64,000 bases of DNA. Source: JAWXCB01 sp034440455. GTDB taxonomy: Bacteria; Bacteroidota; Bacteroidia; Chitinophagales; CAIOSU01. The notes beneath the pieces were generated by a model. The model searched no databases and was not told where the DNA came from. It was given only the letters and a program-made list of their open reading frames with translations. The DNA lies in contig JAWXCB010000129.1 in assembly GCA_034440455.1 (NCBI GenBank), forward strand, positions 1 through 64,000, read 5' to 3'. Made by a program: the position numbers and the translations under genes. Below are positions 17,892 through 24,879 of the stretch, piece after piece (positions within the stretch are counted from its first letter, which is position 1; every line of letters begins with the position of its first letter).

Positions 17892-18226
17892 TCTACTATC
17901 TCAATTTTTATCGGTGGACTGGTAATTTCTTTTAAACCCATTTCCTCCACTGCCTTTGCCACTTCTGTTTGTTTGCTCTTATACATCAGGTCTGACTTGG
18001 TCGCCATGAAATTCCAGCGCACTTCTTTCAACTCCGTTTTCATTTTATCAATACTGCGAATGGTGCCTTCCACCGTGTGCGTGTTGCTGATATACACCAT
18101 CGCCAACACCACGAGAAAAAGGAAGTAGGGCATGTTCGCTACCATACTTTCCATCGTGAGCATAGAGTTGAAATCCATGCGCAGGATTTTTTTTCCGATT
18201 TCAGTAAAACCTGATTTGAGTTTCAT
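17888..18226 (-). CDS. ftsL: FtsL-like cell division protein
   Basis: A 112-residue bitopic protein between rsmH and ftsI, the ftsL position. It has a cytoplasmic segment of about 33 residues, one transmembrane helix (about residues 33-47, PYFLFLVVLAMVYIS), and a short helical periplasmic region that could form the coiled coil used with FtsB-type partners. Sequence similarity to proteobacterial FtsL is not evident; the call rests on position, size, topology and resemblance to the Bacteroidota FtsL-like family. Confidence 0.82.
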   Translation of the reverse strand: MKLKSGFTEIGKKILRMDFNSMLTMESMVANMPYFLFLVVLAMVYISNTHTVEGTIRSIDKMKTELKEVRWNFMATKSDLMYKSKQTEVAKAVEEMGLKEITSPPIKIEIVE

Positions 18227-18282
18227 ACTTGTTTTATCTTATCATCATTTTAGCGGAGCGAGCAATTCTCTCTTTATTAGGT

Positions 18283-18313
18283 GTGAGATTCTTCGCTACG
18301 CTCAGAATGACGT
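18283..18313. repeat. dispersed repeat family A, single arm
   Basis: Reads GTGAGATTCTTCGCTACGCT then CAGAATGACGT, in the spacer between rsmH and ftsL, the same sequence type as the right arm at 8789-8817. Confidence 0.75.
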
Positions 18314-18325
18314 ATTAATTAACTG

Positions 18326-19222
18326 TTACCTTAACTTCTCCCCTATCCTCAGCTTCGCACTTCTTGCCCTTTTGTTTTTTTCAAGCTCACTTTCCGAAGC
18401 CGTGATGGGTTTCTTTGTCAACGCTTTAAAGGGCGTTTCATAGTTGCCGTAAACATCTTTTAGTATTTCGCCTTTTATATTTCCTGTCTTGATAAAATTC
18501 TTTACCGGTCTGTCTTCAAGCGAGTGATAGGCAATCACCACGAGCCTCCCTCCTACCCGCAACACATCGGATGATTGCATCAGCAATTCTTCCAATGCTT
18601 CCATTTCCTGATTCACTTCAATGCGCAACGCCTGAAAAACTTTGGAGAGATATTGATTGATATTTCCTTTTGCGATTGGCTCAATGATGGCGCGCAACTG
18701 GTCTGCGGTTTCGATTTTTTGAATTGCGCGGGCATCTATAATTCTATGCGCAAGCGTTTTGGATTTCTCCACTTCCCCATACGCGCTGAAAATTTCCTGC
18801 AACTCTTCCGCGCTGTATTCATTTATAATCGCGCGGGCTGTGACCTTTGAAGTTTTGTCCATGCGCATATCAAGCACGGCATTCGAGCGATAGGTGAAGC
18901 CGCGCTCAGGCGTGTCAATCTGATGCGATGACACACCGAGGTCAGCGAGGATTCCGTCAACGGGAATCATTTCATAGTGTTGCAAGTATCGCTTCAAGTG
19001 TCTGAAATTCTGGCGTATTAAAATCAAATTCCCCTGCTGCTCCGCTTCACCGACTGCATCAGGGTCCTGGTCAAATGCTATCAATTTTCCATTCGTCAAC
19101 CGCTTCAAAATCTCGCGCGAATGTCCACCGCCTCCATACGTCACGTCCACATAAATTCCATCCGGATTGATGTTCAACGCCTCGATACATTCGTTCAACA
19201 ATACCGGCTCATGCCGAATCAT
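18326..19222 (-). CDS. rsmH: 16S rRNA (cytosine1402-N4)-methyltransferase RsmH
   Basis: Methylates N4 of C1402 in the ribosomal P site using SAM. The 298-residue protein has HEPVLLNECIEAL at its start, the SAM motif YVDVTYGGGGHSREIL, LADLGVSSHQID, GFTYRSNAVLDMRMD, and the C-terminal VIAYHSLEDRPVKNFIK. It overlaps mraZ by ATGA. Also known as mraW. RsmI, which adds the 2'-O-methyl to the same nucleotide, is at 46268-46939 in this window. Confidence 0.96.
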   Translation of the reverse strand: MIRHEPVLLNECIEALNINPDGIYVDVTYGGGGHSREILKRLTNGKLIAFDQDPDAVGEAEQQGNLILIRQNFRHLKRYLQHYEMIPVDGILADLGVSSHQIDTPERGFTYRSNAVLDMRMDKTSKVTARAIINEYSAEELQEIFSAYGEVEKSKTLAHRIIDARAIQKIETADQLRAIIEPIAKGNINQYLSKVFQALRIEVNQEMEALEELLMQSSDVLRVGGRLVVIAYHSLEDRPVKNFIKTGNIKGEILKDVYGNYETPFKALTKKPITASESELEKNKRARSAKLRIGEKLR

Positions 19223-19677
19223 AGGCTCAAATCTTGTCCGCCCATGACGCGCTCTGCCAAATCCGCAAACTGGTCTGAATCCACTCTCATCTGCCCGTCA
19301 TAAGTTTTCTGATTCCACATTTCAATCACCGTGTTGCGCGCAGCGAGCAACCCATCGGATTTTATTCCTGCGAACTCAAGCAAATGTTTTGGCAACAAAA
19401 TCCTGTCTGCTGCGTCAATAGTTAACTCGGTTGCCCCGCGATAAAAAATGCGCACGAAATCGCGATGTTCTTTTTTGAAGGTGTTCAGCTTGTTTACGCG
19501 CTCGGTGATTTTCTCCCACTCATCAAACGGGTATAACACGAGGCATTTCTCAAAGCCACGGTTGAGCACAAAGCGCCCTTTGACAGTTGGGTTCAACTGC
19601 TTTTTGAGTGCGGTGGGAATTTTCAACCGCCCTTTGCTATCAAGCGCTACAGGGTATTCTCCAAGAAATCCAGCCAT
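19219..19677 (-). CDS. mraZ: transcriptional regulator MraZ
   Basis: First gene of the dcw cluster. The 152-residue protein has the two-lobed MraZ/SpoVT-AbrB-like fold: GEYPVALDSKGRLKIPTALK at the N-terminus and the second repeat around LTIDAADRILLPKHLLEFAG. The length equals that of E. coli MraZ. Known MraZ proteins repress their own operon by binding tandem repeats upstream; a matching repeat set lies at 19716-19741. Confidence 0.95.
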   Translation of the reverse strand: MAGFLGEYPVALDSKGRLKIPTALKKQLNPTVKGRFVLNRGFEKCLVLYPFDEWEKITERVNKLNTFKKEHRDFVRIFYRGATELTIDAADRILLPKHLLEFAGIKSDGLLAARNTVIEMWNQKTYDGQMRVDSDQFADLAERVMGGQDLSL

Positions 19678-19715
19678 TGTTTTTTCCGAATGCGGACGCT
19701 AAAGTAGAAAATTAG

Positions 19716-19741
19716 TTCCACAAACTACCACCTTTTACCAC
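19716..19741 (-). promoter_or_regulatory. MraZ-type operator: three direct repeats with 10-bp period
   Basis: On the minus strand GTGG(T/A)A occurs at 19741-19736, 19731-19726 and 19721-19716, exactly 10 bases apart, ending about 39 bases before the mraZ ATG. A fourth GTGGAA at 19767-19762 is out of phase. MraZ family operators are short G-rich direct repeats at one-helical-turn spacing, so this is the likely autoregulatory site of the cluster. A possible -7 element (TACTTTAG) lies just downstream around 19699-19706. Confidence 0.75.
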
Positions 19742-20044
19742 AAAATGACATTAAAATATTTTTCCACAGTTTTTGCACAGGGGGAATGTTGCTGGTTTGC
19801 GGGTTAGGAGTTGCGAGTTGGCTTGCCGCACTTGTTCCGGCATCCCCCTTGTGGTTTGATAAATTGAAAGCCCTTGTAAGTGTGTATGAAGCGTGGGTGG
19901 AAAAAATGAATTTGTAGCGCGTACTTATTTCGTTGCTTTAGCGCATTGTCATGTAGCGTATGCTAAAGGAGAGCATTACTACTTTTTAACCACGAAAAAA
20001 ATTTGAGCAAGGAAAAATGAAGGCGACTAAACAAAAAAAGAATT
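19742..20044. other. spacer upstream of the dcw operator
   Basis: No gene is seen between the mraZ operator and the HEPN gene. It contains a partial dispersed repeat of family B at 19821-19848 (GCACTTGTTCCGGCATCCCC), simple AT-rich sequence, and nothing else I can support. Confidence 0.5.
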
Positions 20045-20419
20045 TCAGGCTTTATTCATGTGCTGATGAATTACCTGCAACACTTTTTCCGTCTTTGCCT
20101 TTGCTTCCTGAATGATTTCATCAGAGAGGTCTTCGAGGTCATACTCGCCTTCCTGCCTCAGATTCAAAAGCGCTTGGGCGTTTTGTGAAATTTCTTCTGC
20201 AAAAATTCCTGACTTGATAAATAGTTCATAAAAGCGAATATGCATTCCCTTATGCGTTTTGGGAACTTCGTTTACAGAGAGCAAAAGCGCCTGAATGCTA
20301 TAAAACAAAGAATAGTACGAGCGATTAGCAGCCGCTTCGTTTCGATGATGTTCAATCAGAAGCAAGGCATCATCAATCGCCTCAGCGGACTTTTTAAGCA
20401 GGGTGTTTACTTCATCCAT
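20045..20419 (-). CDS. HEPN-domain protein, partner of a nucleotidyltransferase
   Basis: A 124-residue helical protein of the HEPN family (COG1895 type). It shows the NRSYYSLFYSIQALLL helix (about residues 32-47) and the RQEGEYDLEDLSDE segment near residue 86, which corresponds to the usual R-x4-[HY] region. HEPN proteins in this arrangement are RNase toxins or binding partners controlled by a minimal nucleotidyltransferase. ATG 20419 is chosen because it shares one base with the stop of that upstream gene (TGATG); a GTG three bases earlier is less likely. Confidence 0.78.
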   Translation of the reverse strand: MDEVNTLLKKSAEAIDDALLLIEHHRNEAAANRSYYSLFYSIQALLLSVNEVPKTHKGMHIRFYELFIKSGIFAEEISQNAQALLNLRQEGEYDLEDLSDEIIQEAKAKTEKVLQVIHQHMNKA

Positions 20420-20742
20420 CACAACGCAATTCCTTCTGCCCGCGCGTTTTGATAAACGGGGAGTTTTGACTGAAGCGCCTTCTGAACAGAAGTGGGTAAA
20501 ATAGAAATCAGGTGACCCTATTTCCAGCCAATGGGGTAAACCTCCCTTCCGAAATTTAATATCTCCACAGGGGCGTTTATCCGCTCATCCTTGAGCACAA
20601 TCATTAAATTTACGTCTGAATCTTTTTGCTGATCACCGCGCGCATACGAACCGAAAAGCACAATTTTCTCAAGGCGGCTACCATAATATTTGCGGGCTGC
20701 TGACAATACCTCCTTTAGAAATTCCTGAAACTCGCTGTTCAT
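20419..20742 (-). pseudogene. minimal nucleotidyltransferase (MNT) gene broken by an in-frame TAG
   Basis: The first 74 codons read as an MNT-family protein with FGSYARGDQQKDSDVNL (residues 30-46), then stop at TAG 20520-20518. The same frame continues for 32 codons (GHLISILPTS ... PVYQNARAEGIAL) to TGA at 20421-20419, and this tail matches the usual C-terminus of the family. One nonsense mutation therefore splits an otherwise continuous gene. In addition, the GS-x10-D-x-D motif reads D43-V-N45, so the second catalytic Asp is Asn. Both changes suggest a decaying antitoxin; a sequencing error at the TAG cannot be excluded. Confidence 0.8.
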
Positions 20743-21236
20743 CTTAACAAAATTAGAGAAACATATTCAGACAGAAACAGCTCTACTTATGCGGCTGATG
20801 TAGCCCATGAATTTGTTTTGGGTTTAAGAAAGTTTTACAAAATAAAGTAACGGAACTCTAAAGTATTAAAGAGAGGCAAGATTTTATAGTGTGAGACAGT
20901 CTCAAAATGTATTTGTTTCCTGCGTGAGGGATGGAAGCGGAAATCCTTTTTCAGCTTTGACATTGAGCGTTGAGAAAAAGATTGCAGCGGACAGCCCGAC
21001 CCGACTGCTCGTTGATTGAGAGGATGCCGGAACGAGTCCGGCATGACGGGATTATGAATATGAGCTTCCATAAAAAAGGGGATTGCTTCGCTCGTTCCTC
21101 GCTCGCAATGACGGGAGAAATTAAGTGTGGGATTCTTCGCTGCGCTCAGAATGACGGGGCAGAATGCGAAAAACAAGGAAATTTTACTACATTGTGAGGG
21201 AGAATTGCTGACACTAATTAAAACACTACACGGCTG
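20743..21236. other. gene-free spacer with a cluster of dispersed repeats
   Basis: No supported gene. The right half (21021-21159) is a repeat cluster described separately. The left half is AT-rich with no recognisable feature. The spacer lies between the divergent nucleotidyltransferase and sigma-factor genes and should hold both promoters, but I see no convincing TAnnTTTG element. Confidence 0.5.
21021..21159. repeat. cluster of three dispersed repeat families in tandem
   Basis: 21021-21050 carries the family B arm (GGATGCCGGAACGAGTCC, GGCATGACGGG). 21078-21115 carries GGGGATTGCTTCGCTCGTTC followed by CTCGCTCGCAATGACGGG. 21125-21159 carries a family A arm (GATTCTTCGCTGCGCTCAGA, ATGACGG). 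All three end in an AATGACG or CATGACG motif in the same orientation, suggesting related elements. Confidence 0.75.
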
Positions 21237-21830
21237 ATGCTTTTTGTGCGCTCTGATTCGCAACGCAAGGAAACTGATGCGGAGTTGATTGCCATGTACC
21301 GCAATTCGGCAAACACTGCCTATATCGGTGAACTGTTTCAGCGCTACACGCATTTGGTGTTTGGCGTGTGCATGAAATATTTCAAGAACGTGGATGAGAG
21401 CAAGGACGGGGTGATGGATGTGTTTGAAAAAATCCTTACGGAACTGAAGCGGCATGAGGTGGAGAATTTTAAGCCGTGGCTTTATTTCGTGGCGAAGAAT
21501 TATTGCCTGATGAAGCTGCGCAAGGAGAGCGCGATGCACATTCATAAAGCGGGCTTCACGCGCTTCTACAGCGACTTTATGGAATTTGAAGACATTGCAC
21601 ATCTGCTAAACGGAAAAGCGGATGATGCGCAAGTGACGGAATTTTTAAAATCGGGAATACAGAGCCTGCGCGATGAGCAGCAGCAGTGCATCGAGTTGTT
21701 TTATTTTGAAAACAAATCGTATCAGGAAATTGTGGACGGCACGGGATACAGCATGTTGCAGGTGAAAAGTTTTTTGCAAAACGGGAAACGTAATTTGAAA
21801 ATCCATATCCAGCACCGCTATGGCAAGTAA
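21237..21830 (+). CDS. ECF-type RNA polymerase sigma factor
   Basis: A 197-residue sigma-70 family protein with region 2 (ELFQRYTHLVFGVCMKYFKN ... DVFEKILTEL, ending KPWLYFVAKNYCLMKLRK) and region 4 (LRDEQQQCIELFYFENKSYQEIVDGTGYSMLQVKSFLQNGKRNLK). Region 1.1 and region 3 are absent, as in ECF factors. Its last codons overlap the next gene by 11 bases. That partner is membrane-bound with a TonB-like C-terminus, so it may act as the anti-sigma factor. Confidence 0.88.
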   Translation: MLFVRSDSQRKETDAELIAMYRNSANTAYIGELFQRYTHLVFGVCMKYFKNVDESKDGVMDVFEKILTELKRHEVENFKPWLYFVAKNYCLMKLRKESAMHIHKAGFTRFYSDFMEFEDIAHLLNGKADDAQVTEFLKSGIQSLRDEQQQCIELFYFENKSYQEIVDGTGYSMLQVKSFLQNGKRNLKIHIQHRYGK

Positions 21831-23022
21831 AAAAATATCGCTGCTTGATGCTTCGGGCATGTTGACGCGGGAAGCGCTGCTGGGCTATGTGTATGGCGGG
21901 TTGCCTGCTGATGCACATGCCGAACTGGAGCAGTTGCTCGCGCAAAATGAAATGCTTGCCGACATGGTAGAAGGTGTGCGCCTCATCCCCACGCGCGTGG
22001 AAGCGGAAAAAGCATTGTATGAAGTGAATGCCGATGTAGCCGCTCGCTCGGGCAGCGAGGCGAGCGTGCCGGGCATTGGCGAAAACGTGAGCGATTTTTT
22101 CTGGACGTACAGGCGCGTGGCGGCAGTAGTGGGCGGTTTGCTGCTCCTGTCGGCAGTGGTGCTCACGTTTGCGCTGCTGAATGTTTCAAACGGTGACAAT
22201 AAGATGACGCTGAATGAGGAGACGCCACAACAAACGGAAACGGACGAAACAGAAAAAACAGAAATGAAAGTGCCTGCGCTTGGGGAAACTCCTTCATCTA
22301 TTTCCCGTGATACAACACTGACGATTGCAGCGCTGGATGAAAACAAGAATAGGGATGCGGAATTTTCAGAGAAAGATATTGATGCGGTGATGCAAACGGA
22401 TGGCGCGATACCGGGACTGAGCGCGGGAAGAAGTTCAGTAGAGAACAAGAAGAATGAAGCAAGAGAAAAAGAAAAAGCCAAAGAGGATAAAAAGCAACCT
22501 GAAATTGTTGCTGCGCAAGCGGAAAGAATGGACACCGTTGTAAATCAAAACATGGCGCGGGCAGATGATGCCGGATTGGATAAAGCCCGCGAGGAAAATG
22601 AAGACTTGAAAAAGAAGGAAGAAAAGTATTTGGCAGAGGAGACTATCCTGCAATCAAAACAGGGAACCTTGTCGAATACAAGCAGTACGTCAGATTCTTA
22701 TTTTAAAAATCTTCCGCTCACTACTGCTGAACAGATGCCCGCGTTTCCGGGTGGTGATGTTGCGTTCATTCAGTATTTGAATAACAATTTAAAATATCCG
22801 CAGAAATCGAAAGCGGATGGTGTGGAGGGAAAGGTGTATGTGAGCTTTGTTATCGGCACTGCGGGCAAGGTGAAAGAAATTGCTGTGATTCAAGGCGTGA
22901 GCAAAGAAATCAATGCGGAAGCTATCCGATTAATTGCTGCGATGCCGAAGTGGGAACCGGGGAAGCAAGGCGGCAAGGCGGTGATGGTGCAGTTGTACCG
23001 GACGATTGAGTTTAAGCTGTGA
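21820..23022 (+). CDS. membrane protein: anti-sigma-like N-terminus fused to a TonB C-terminal domain
   Basis: A 400-residue protein overlapping the sigma-factor gene. Residues 1-100 are a cytoplasmic, helical region (MLTREALLGYVYGGLPADAHAELE...), similar in layout to Bacteroidota anti-sigma factors. One transmembrane helix follows (about 105-127, AAVVGGLLLLSAVVLTFALL). Then comes a long Glu/Lys/Thr-rich periplasmic stretch (about 130-300). The last ~95 residues (AEQMPAFPGGDVAFIQYLNN ... GVEGKVYVSFVIGTAGKVK ... FKL) are a TonB C-terminal domain. TonB domains contact outer-membrane transporters, so the protein may couple an envelope signal to sigma release; this is inference. Confidence 0.8.
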   Translation: MASKKISLLDASGMLTREALLGYVYGGLPADAHAELEQLLAQNEMLADMVEGVRLIPTRVEAEKALYEVNADVAARSGSEASVPGIGENVSDFFWTYRRVAAVVGGLLLLSAVVLTFALLNVSNGDNKMTLNEETPQQTETDETEKTEMKVPALGETPSSISRDTTLTIAALDENKNRDAEFSEKDIDAVMQTDGAIPGLSAGRSSVENKKNEAREKEKAKEDKKQPEIVAAQAERMDTVVNQNMARADDAGLDKAREENEDLKKKEEKYLAEETILQSKQGTLSNTSSTSDSYFKNLPLTTAEQMPAFPGGDVAFIQYLNNNLKYPQKSKADGVEGKVYVSFVIGTAGKVKEIAVIQGVSKEINAEAIRLIAAMPKWEPGKQGGKAVMVQLYRTIEFKL

Positions 23023-23157
23023 GTGAGTGTTGGGGGTGGGGTGTTGAGGGTGGAGGAGATTTCACACAGAGTCGCGGAGAAAGACAAAAAAGATTCTGGT
23101 AATTATTTCTTCTGATGATATTTTGTAGTTTTCTATTTGTCCGGATATCCTGATGAA

Positions 23158-23252
23158 GTTTTTTTCACGCAAAGACGCAAAGAAGCGCAAAGGAAATACA
23201 ATATGATTTCTTTGCGCGCTTTGCGAAACCTTCGCGCTTTTGCGTGAAAACA
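23158..23252. repeat. inverted CACGCAAAGACGC-type spacer repeat
   Basis: Left part TTTTTTCACGCAAAGACGCA then AAGAAGCGCAAAGGAAA; right part TTTCTTTGCGCGCTTTGCG, then CGCTTTTGCGTGAAAA. The two halves are imperfect reverse complements and would form a long hairpin just upstream of the oxidoreductase gene. A short CACAGAGTCGCGGAGAAAGA stretch at about 23065 is a similar tract. Confidence 0.65.
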
Positions 23253-23274
23253 TTTTTACCTGAAACCAAGTCTC

Positions 23275-23997
23275 ATGGCAAAATATATTTGGTACAAAGG
23301 AAAGGTTGTTGACATCATAGATGAAACGCACAACATCAAGCGGTTCTTCATCGAAATTCCTGAATTGGAGAACTACACGTTTCATCCCGGGCAATTTGCA
23401 ATGCTTGACTTGCCGATTAATTCAAAAATCACAAACCGCTCTTATTCTATCGCTTCGCCACCCAATTCGGGCAACGTGGTGGAACTGATTATCGTGCTGA
23501 ATGAGGCGGGGCTTGGCACACACTATCTCTTTGACCAGATTAATATCGGCTCTGACATCACTATTTCAAGCCCGCTGGGAAAATTTGTGCTGGAGGAAAA
23601 CATTAACCGCGACATCTGCTTCATCTGCACGGGCGTGGGCGTAGCGCCTTTTCGCTCGATGTATCGCTACATTTATAGCAACAACATTCCACACCAGCAT
23701 CTTTACATGATATTCGGGACAAGGCGCCTTTCCGATTTGTGTTATGCAAAGGAATTGCAGGAGGCAGATGCAAAGCACAACAGCTTTCATTACATCCCTA
23801 CCCTCTCGCGGGAATCATCGGCTGCATGGACGGGCAGGAAGGGCTATGTGCATGATGCTTATAAAGAACTGTTCAGCGATAAGCGACCGGCATACTTTTA
23901 TATCTGCGGATGGAAGGCAATGATTTTTGAAGCGCGGGATAATTTGCTGGCAATGGGATATGATAAGGCGCATATTAAGTATGAGCTTTATGATTAA
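23275..23997 (+). CDS. ferredoxin-NADP+ reductase-like flavoprotein
   Basis: A 240-residue FNR-family oxidoreductase. The FAD domain (1-100) has FHPGQFAMLDL and the isoalloxazine-binding RSYSIASPP motif. The NAD(P) domain has CTGVGVAPFRSMYRY and the C-terminal YICGWKAMIFEARD. There is no [2Fe-2S] ferredoxin domain, so it is a stand-alone reductase. The electron partner and reaction direction cannot be told from sequence. It is probably monocistronic. Confidence 0.85.
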   Translation: MAKYIWYKGKVVDIIDETHNIKRFFIEIPELENYTFHPGQFAMLDLPINSKITNRSYSIASPPNSGNVVELIIVLNEAGLGTHYLFDQINIGSDITISSPLGKFVLEENINRDICFICTGVGVAPFRSMYRYIYSNNIPHQHLYMIFGTRRLSDLCYAKELQEADAKHNSFHYIPTLSRESSAAWTGRKGYVHDAYKELFSDKRPAYFYICGWKAMIFEARDNLLAMGYDKAHIKYELYD

Positions 23998-24097
23998 AAC
24001 AGTTTGAAGTTTGGAGTCTTGAGTTTGGAGTTTTTTAAGACGAACTGTTCTTAAACTTTTAACTGTTTACTAAAATTTCAATACGATACTCTTCGAA

Positions 24098-24211
24098 CTC
24101 CCTCTTCTTTGGAGAGGGGCGGGGTGAGGCAATCCAAGGAGAATTTGCTTGCTCAGTAAAGCCTCACCCCGAAGCGCTTCGCTTTCTGTCCCTCTCCAAA
24201 GGAGAGGGAGA
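24098..24211. repeat. inverted CTCCCTC/GAGGGAG spacer repeat (family D, long form)
   Basis: The left half runs CTCCCTCTTCTTTGGAGAGG to GGGGTGAGGC; the right half runs GCCTCACCCCGAAGCG to CCCTCTCCAAAGGAGAGGGA. It is imperfectly palindromic over about 114 bases, between the FNR-like and DUF899 genes. Shorter relatives are at 11141-11220 and 26492-26540. Confidence 0.7.
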
Positions 24212-24270
24212 ATACAAACCATACTTTAAACTAACTTCAAACTTTAAACACGAAACTTCAAACTAACGCC

Positions 24271-24855
24271 ATGGAAAACCTAAGCATTGTTCAGTCGCCC
24301 CAACAGCAAATTGATAAACTCGAAGATGAAATCCGTGAAAGAAAAAAACAACTCGCACAGGTTCGGAAAAAAATAAAGCCGAAAGAAGTAGCTGACGCAA
24401 CTTTTGTTGACATGAACGGCAAAGAGGTGTTGCTTTCATCATTGTTTGGCGACAAAGAGGAACTGCTGCTTATCTTCAACATGGGCAAAAGTTGCCGCTG
24501 GTGTACGCTGTGGGCAGATGGATTTAACGGGTTGAGTAATCCGCTTGCGAGCCGTGCGGGGTTTGCACTGGTTTCACCCGACAAACCGGAAGTTGCAAAA
24601 GAATTTTCAGAATCGCGCAACTGGAAGTTTCACGTGTTGAGTGATTTCAAAAATACTTTGCGCAAAGACCTCGGCTTGCGCGATGAAAAAAGCATCACTC
24701 CCGCAGCGGCTACTTTTTCAAAAGATGAAAACGGAAAAATCTGGTTTCGCAGCAGCGCGGTGTTCGGACCAGGCGATAATTACTGCGTGCAATATGACCT
24801 GATGGATTTGCTGCCGGAGAGTTCGGAGAAGTGGGAGCCGCAGTACAACTATTAA
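24271..24855 (+). CDS. DUF899-type thioredoxin-fold protein
   Basis: A 194-residue protein. The N-terminal 40 residues form a coiled-coil-like helix (QQQIDKLEDEIRERKKQLAQ). A thioredoxin-like domain follows, with FNMGKSCRWCTLWADGFNG containing a C-x-x-C pair (CRWC, about residues 75-78), and FHVLSDFKNTLRKDLGL. The DUF899 family has thioredoxin-fold features but no settled reaction; a redox role is plausible. No operon partner is evident. Confidence 0.7.
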   Translation: MENLSIVQSPQQQIDKLEDEIRERKKQLAQVRKKIKPKEVADATFVDMNGKEVLLSSLFGDKEELLLIFNMGKSCRWCTLWADGFNGLSNPLASRAGFALVSPDKPEVAKEFSESRNWKFHVLSDFKNTLRKDLGLRDEKSITPAAATFSKDENGKIWFRSSAVFGPGDNYCVQYDLMDLLPESSEKWEPQYNY

Positions 24856-24879
24856 TCTCAACCGCTTAAATCAACGTGA

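Noticed and set aside
20835..21602. 255-codon open frame on the minus strand
   Set aside because: It runs antisense through the sigma-factor gene and a cluster of dispersed repeats; no family resemblance.
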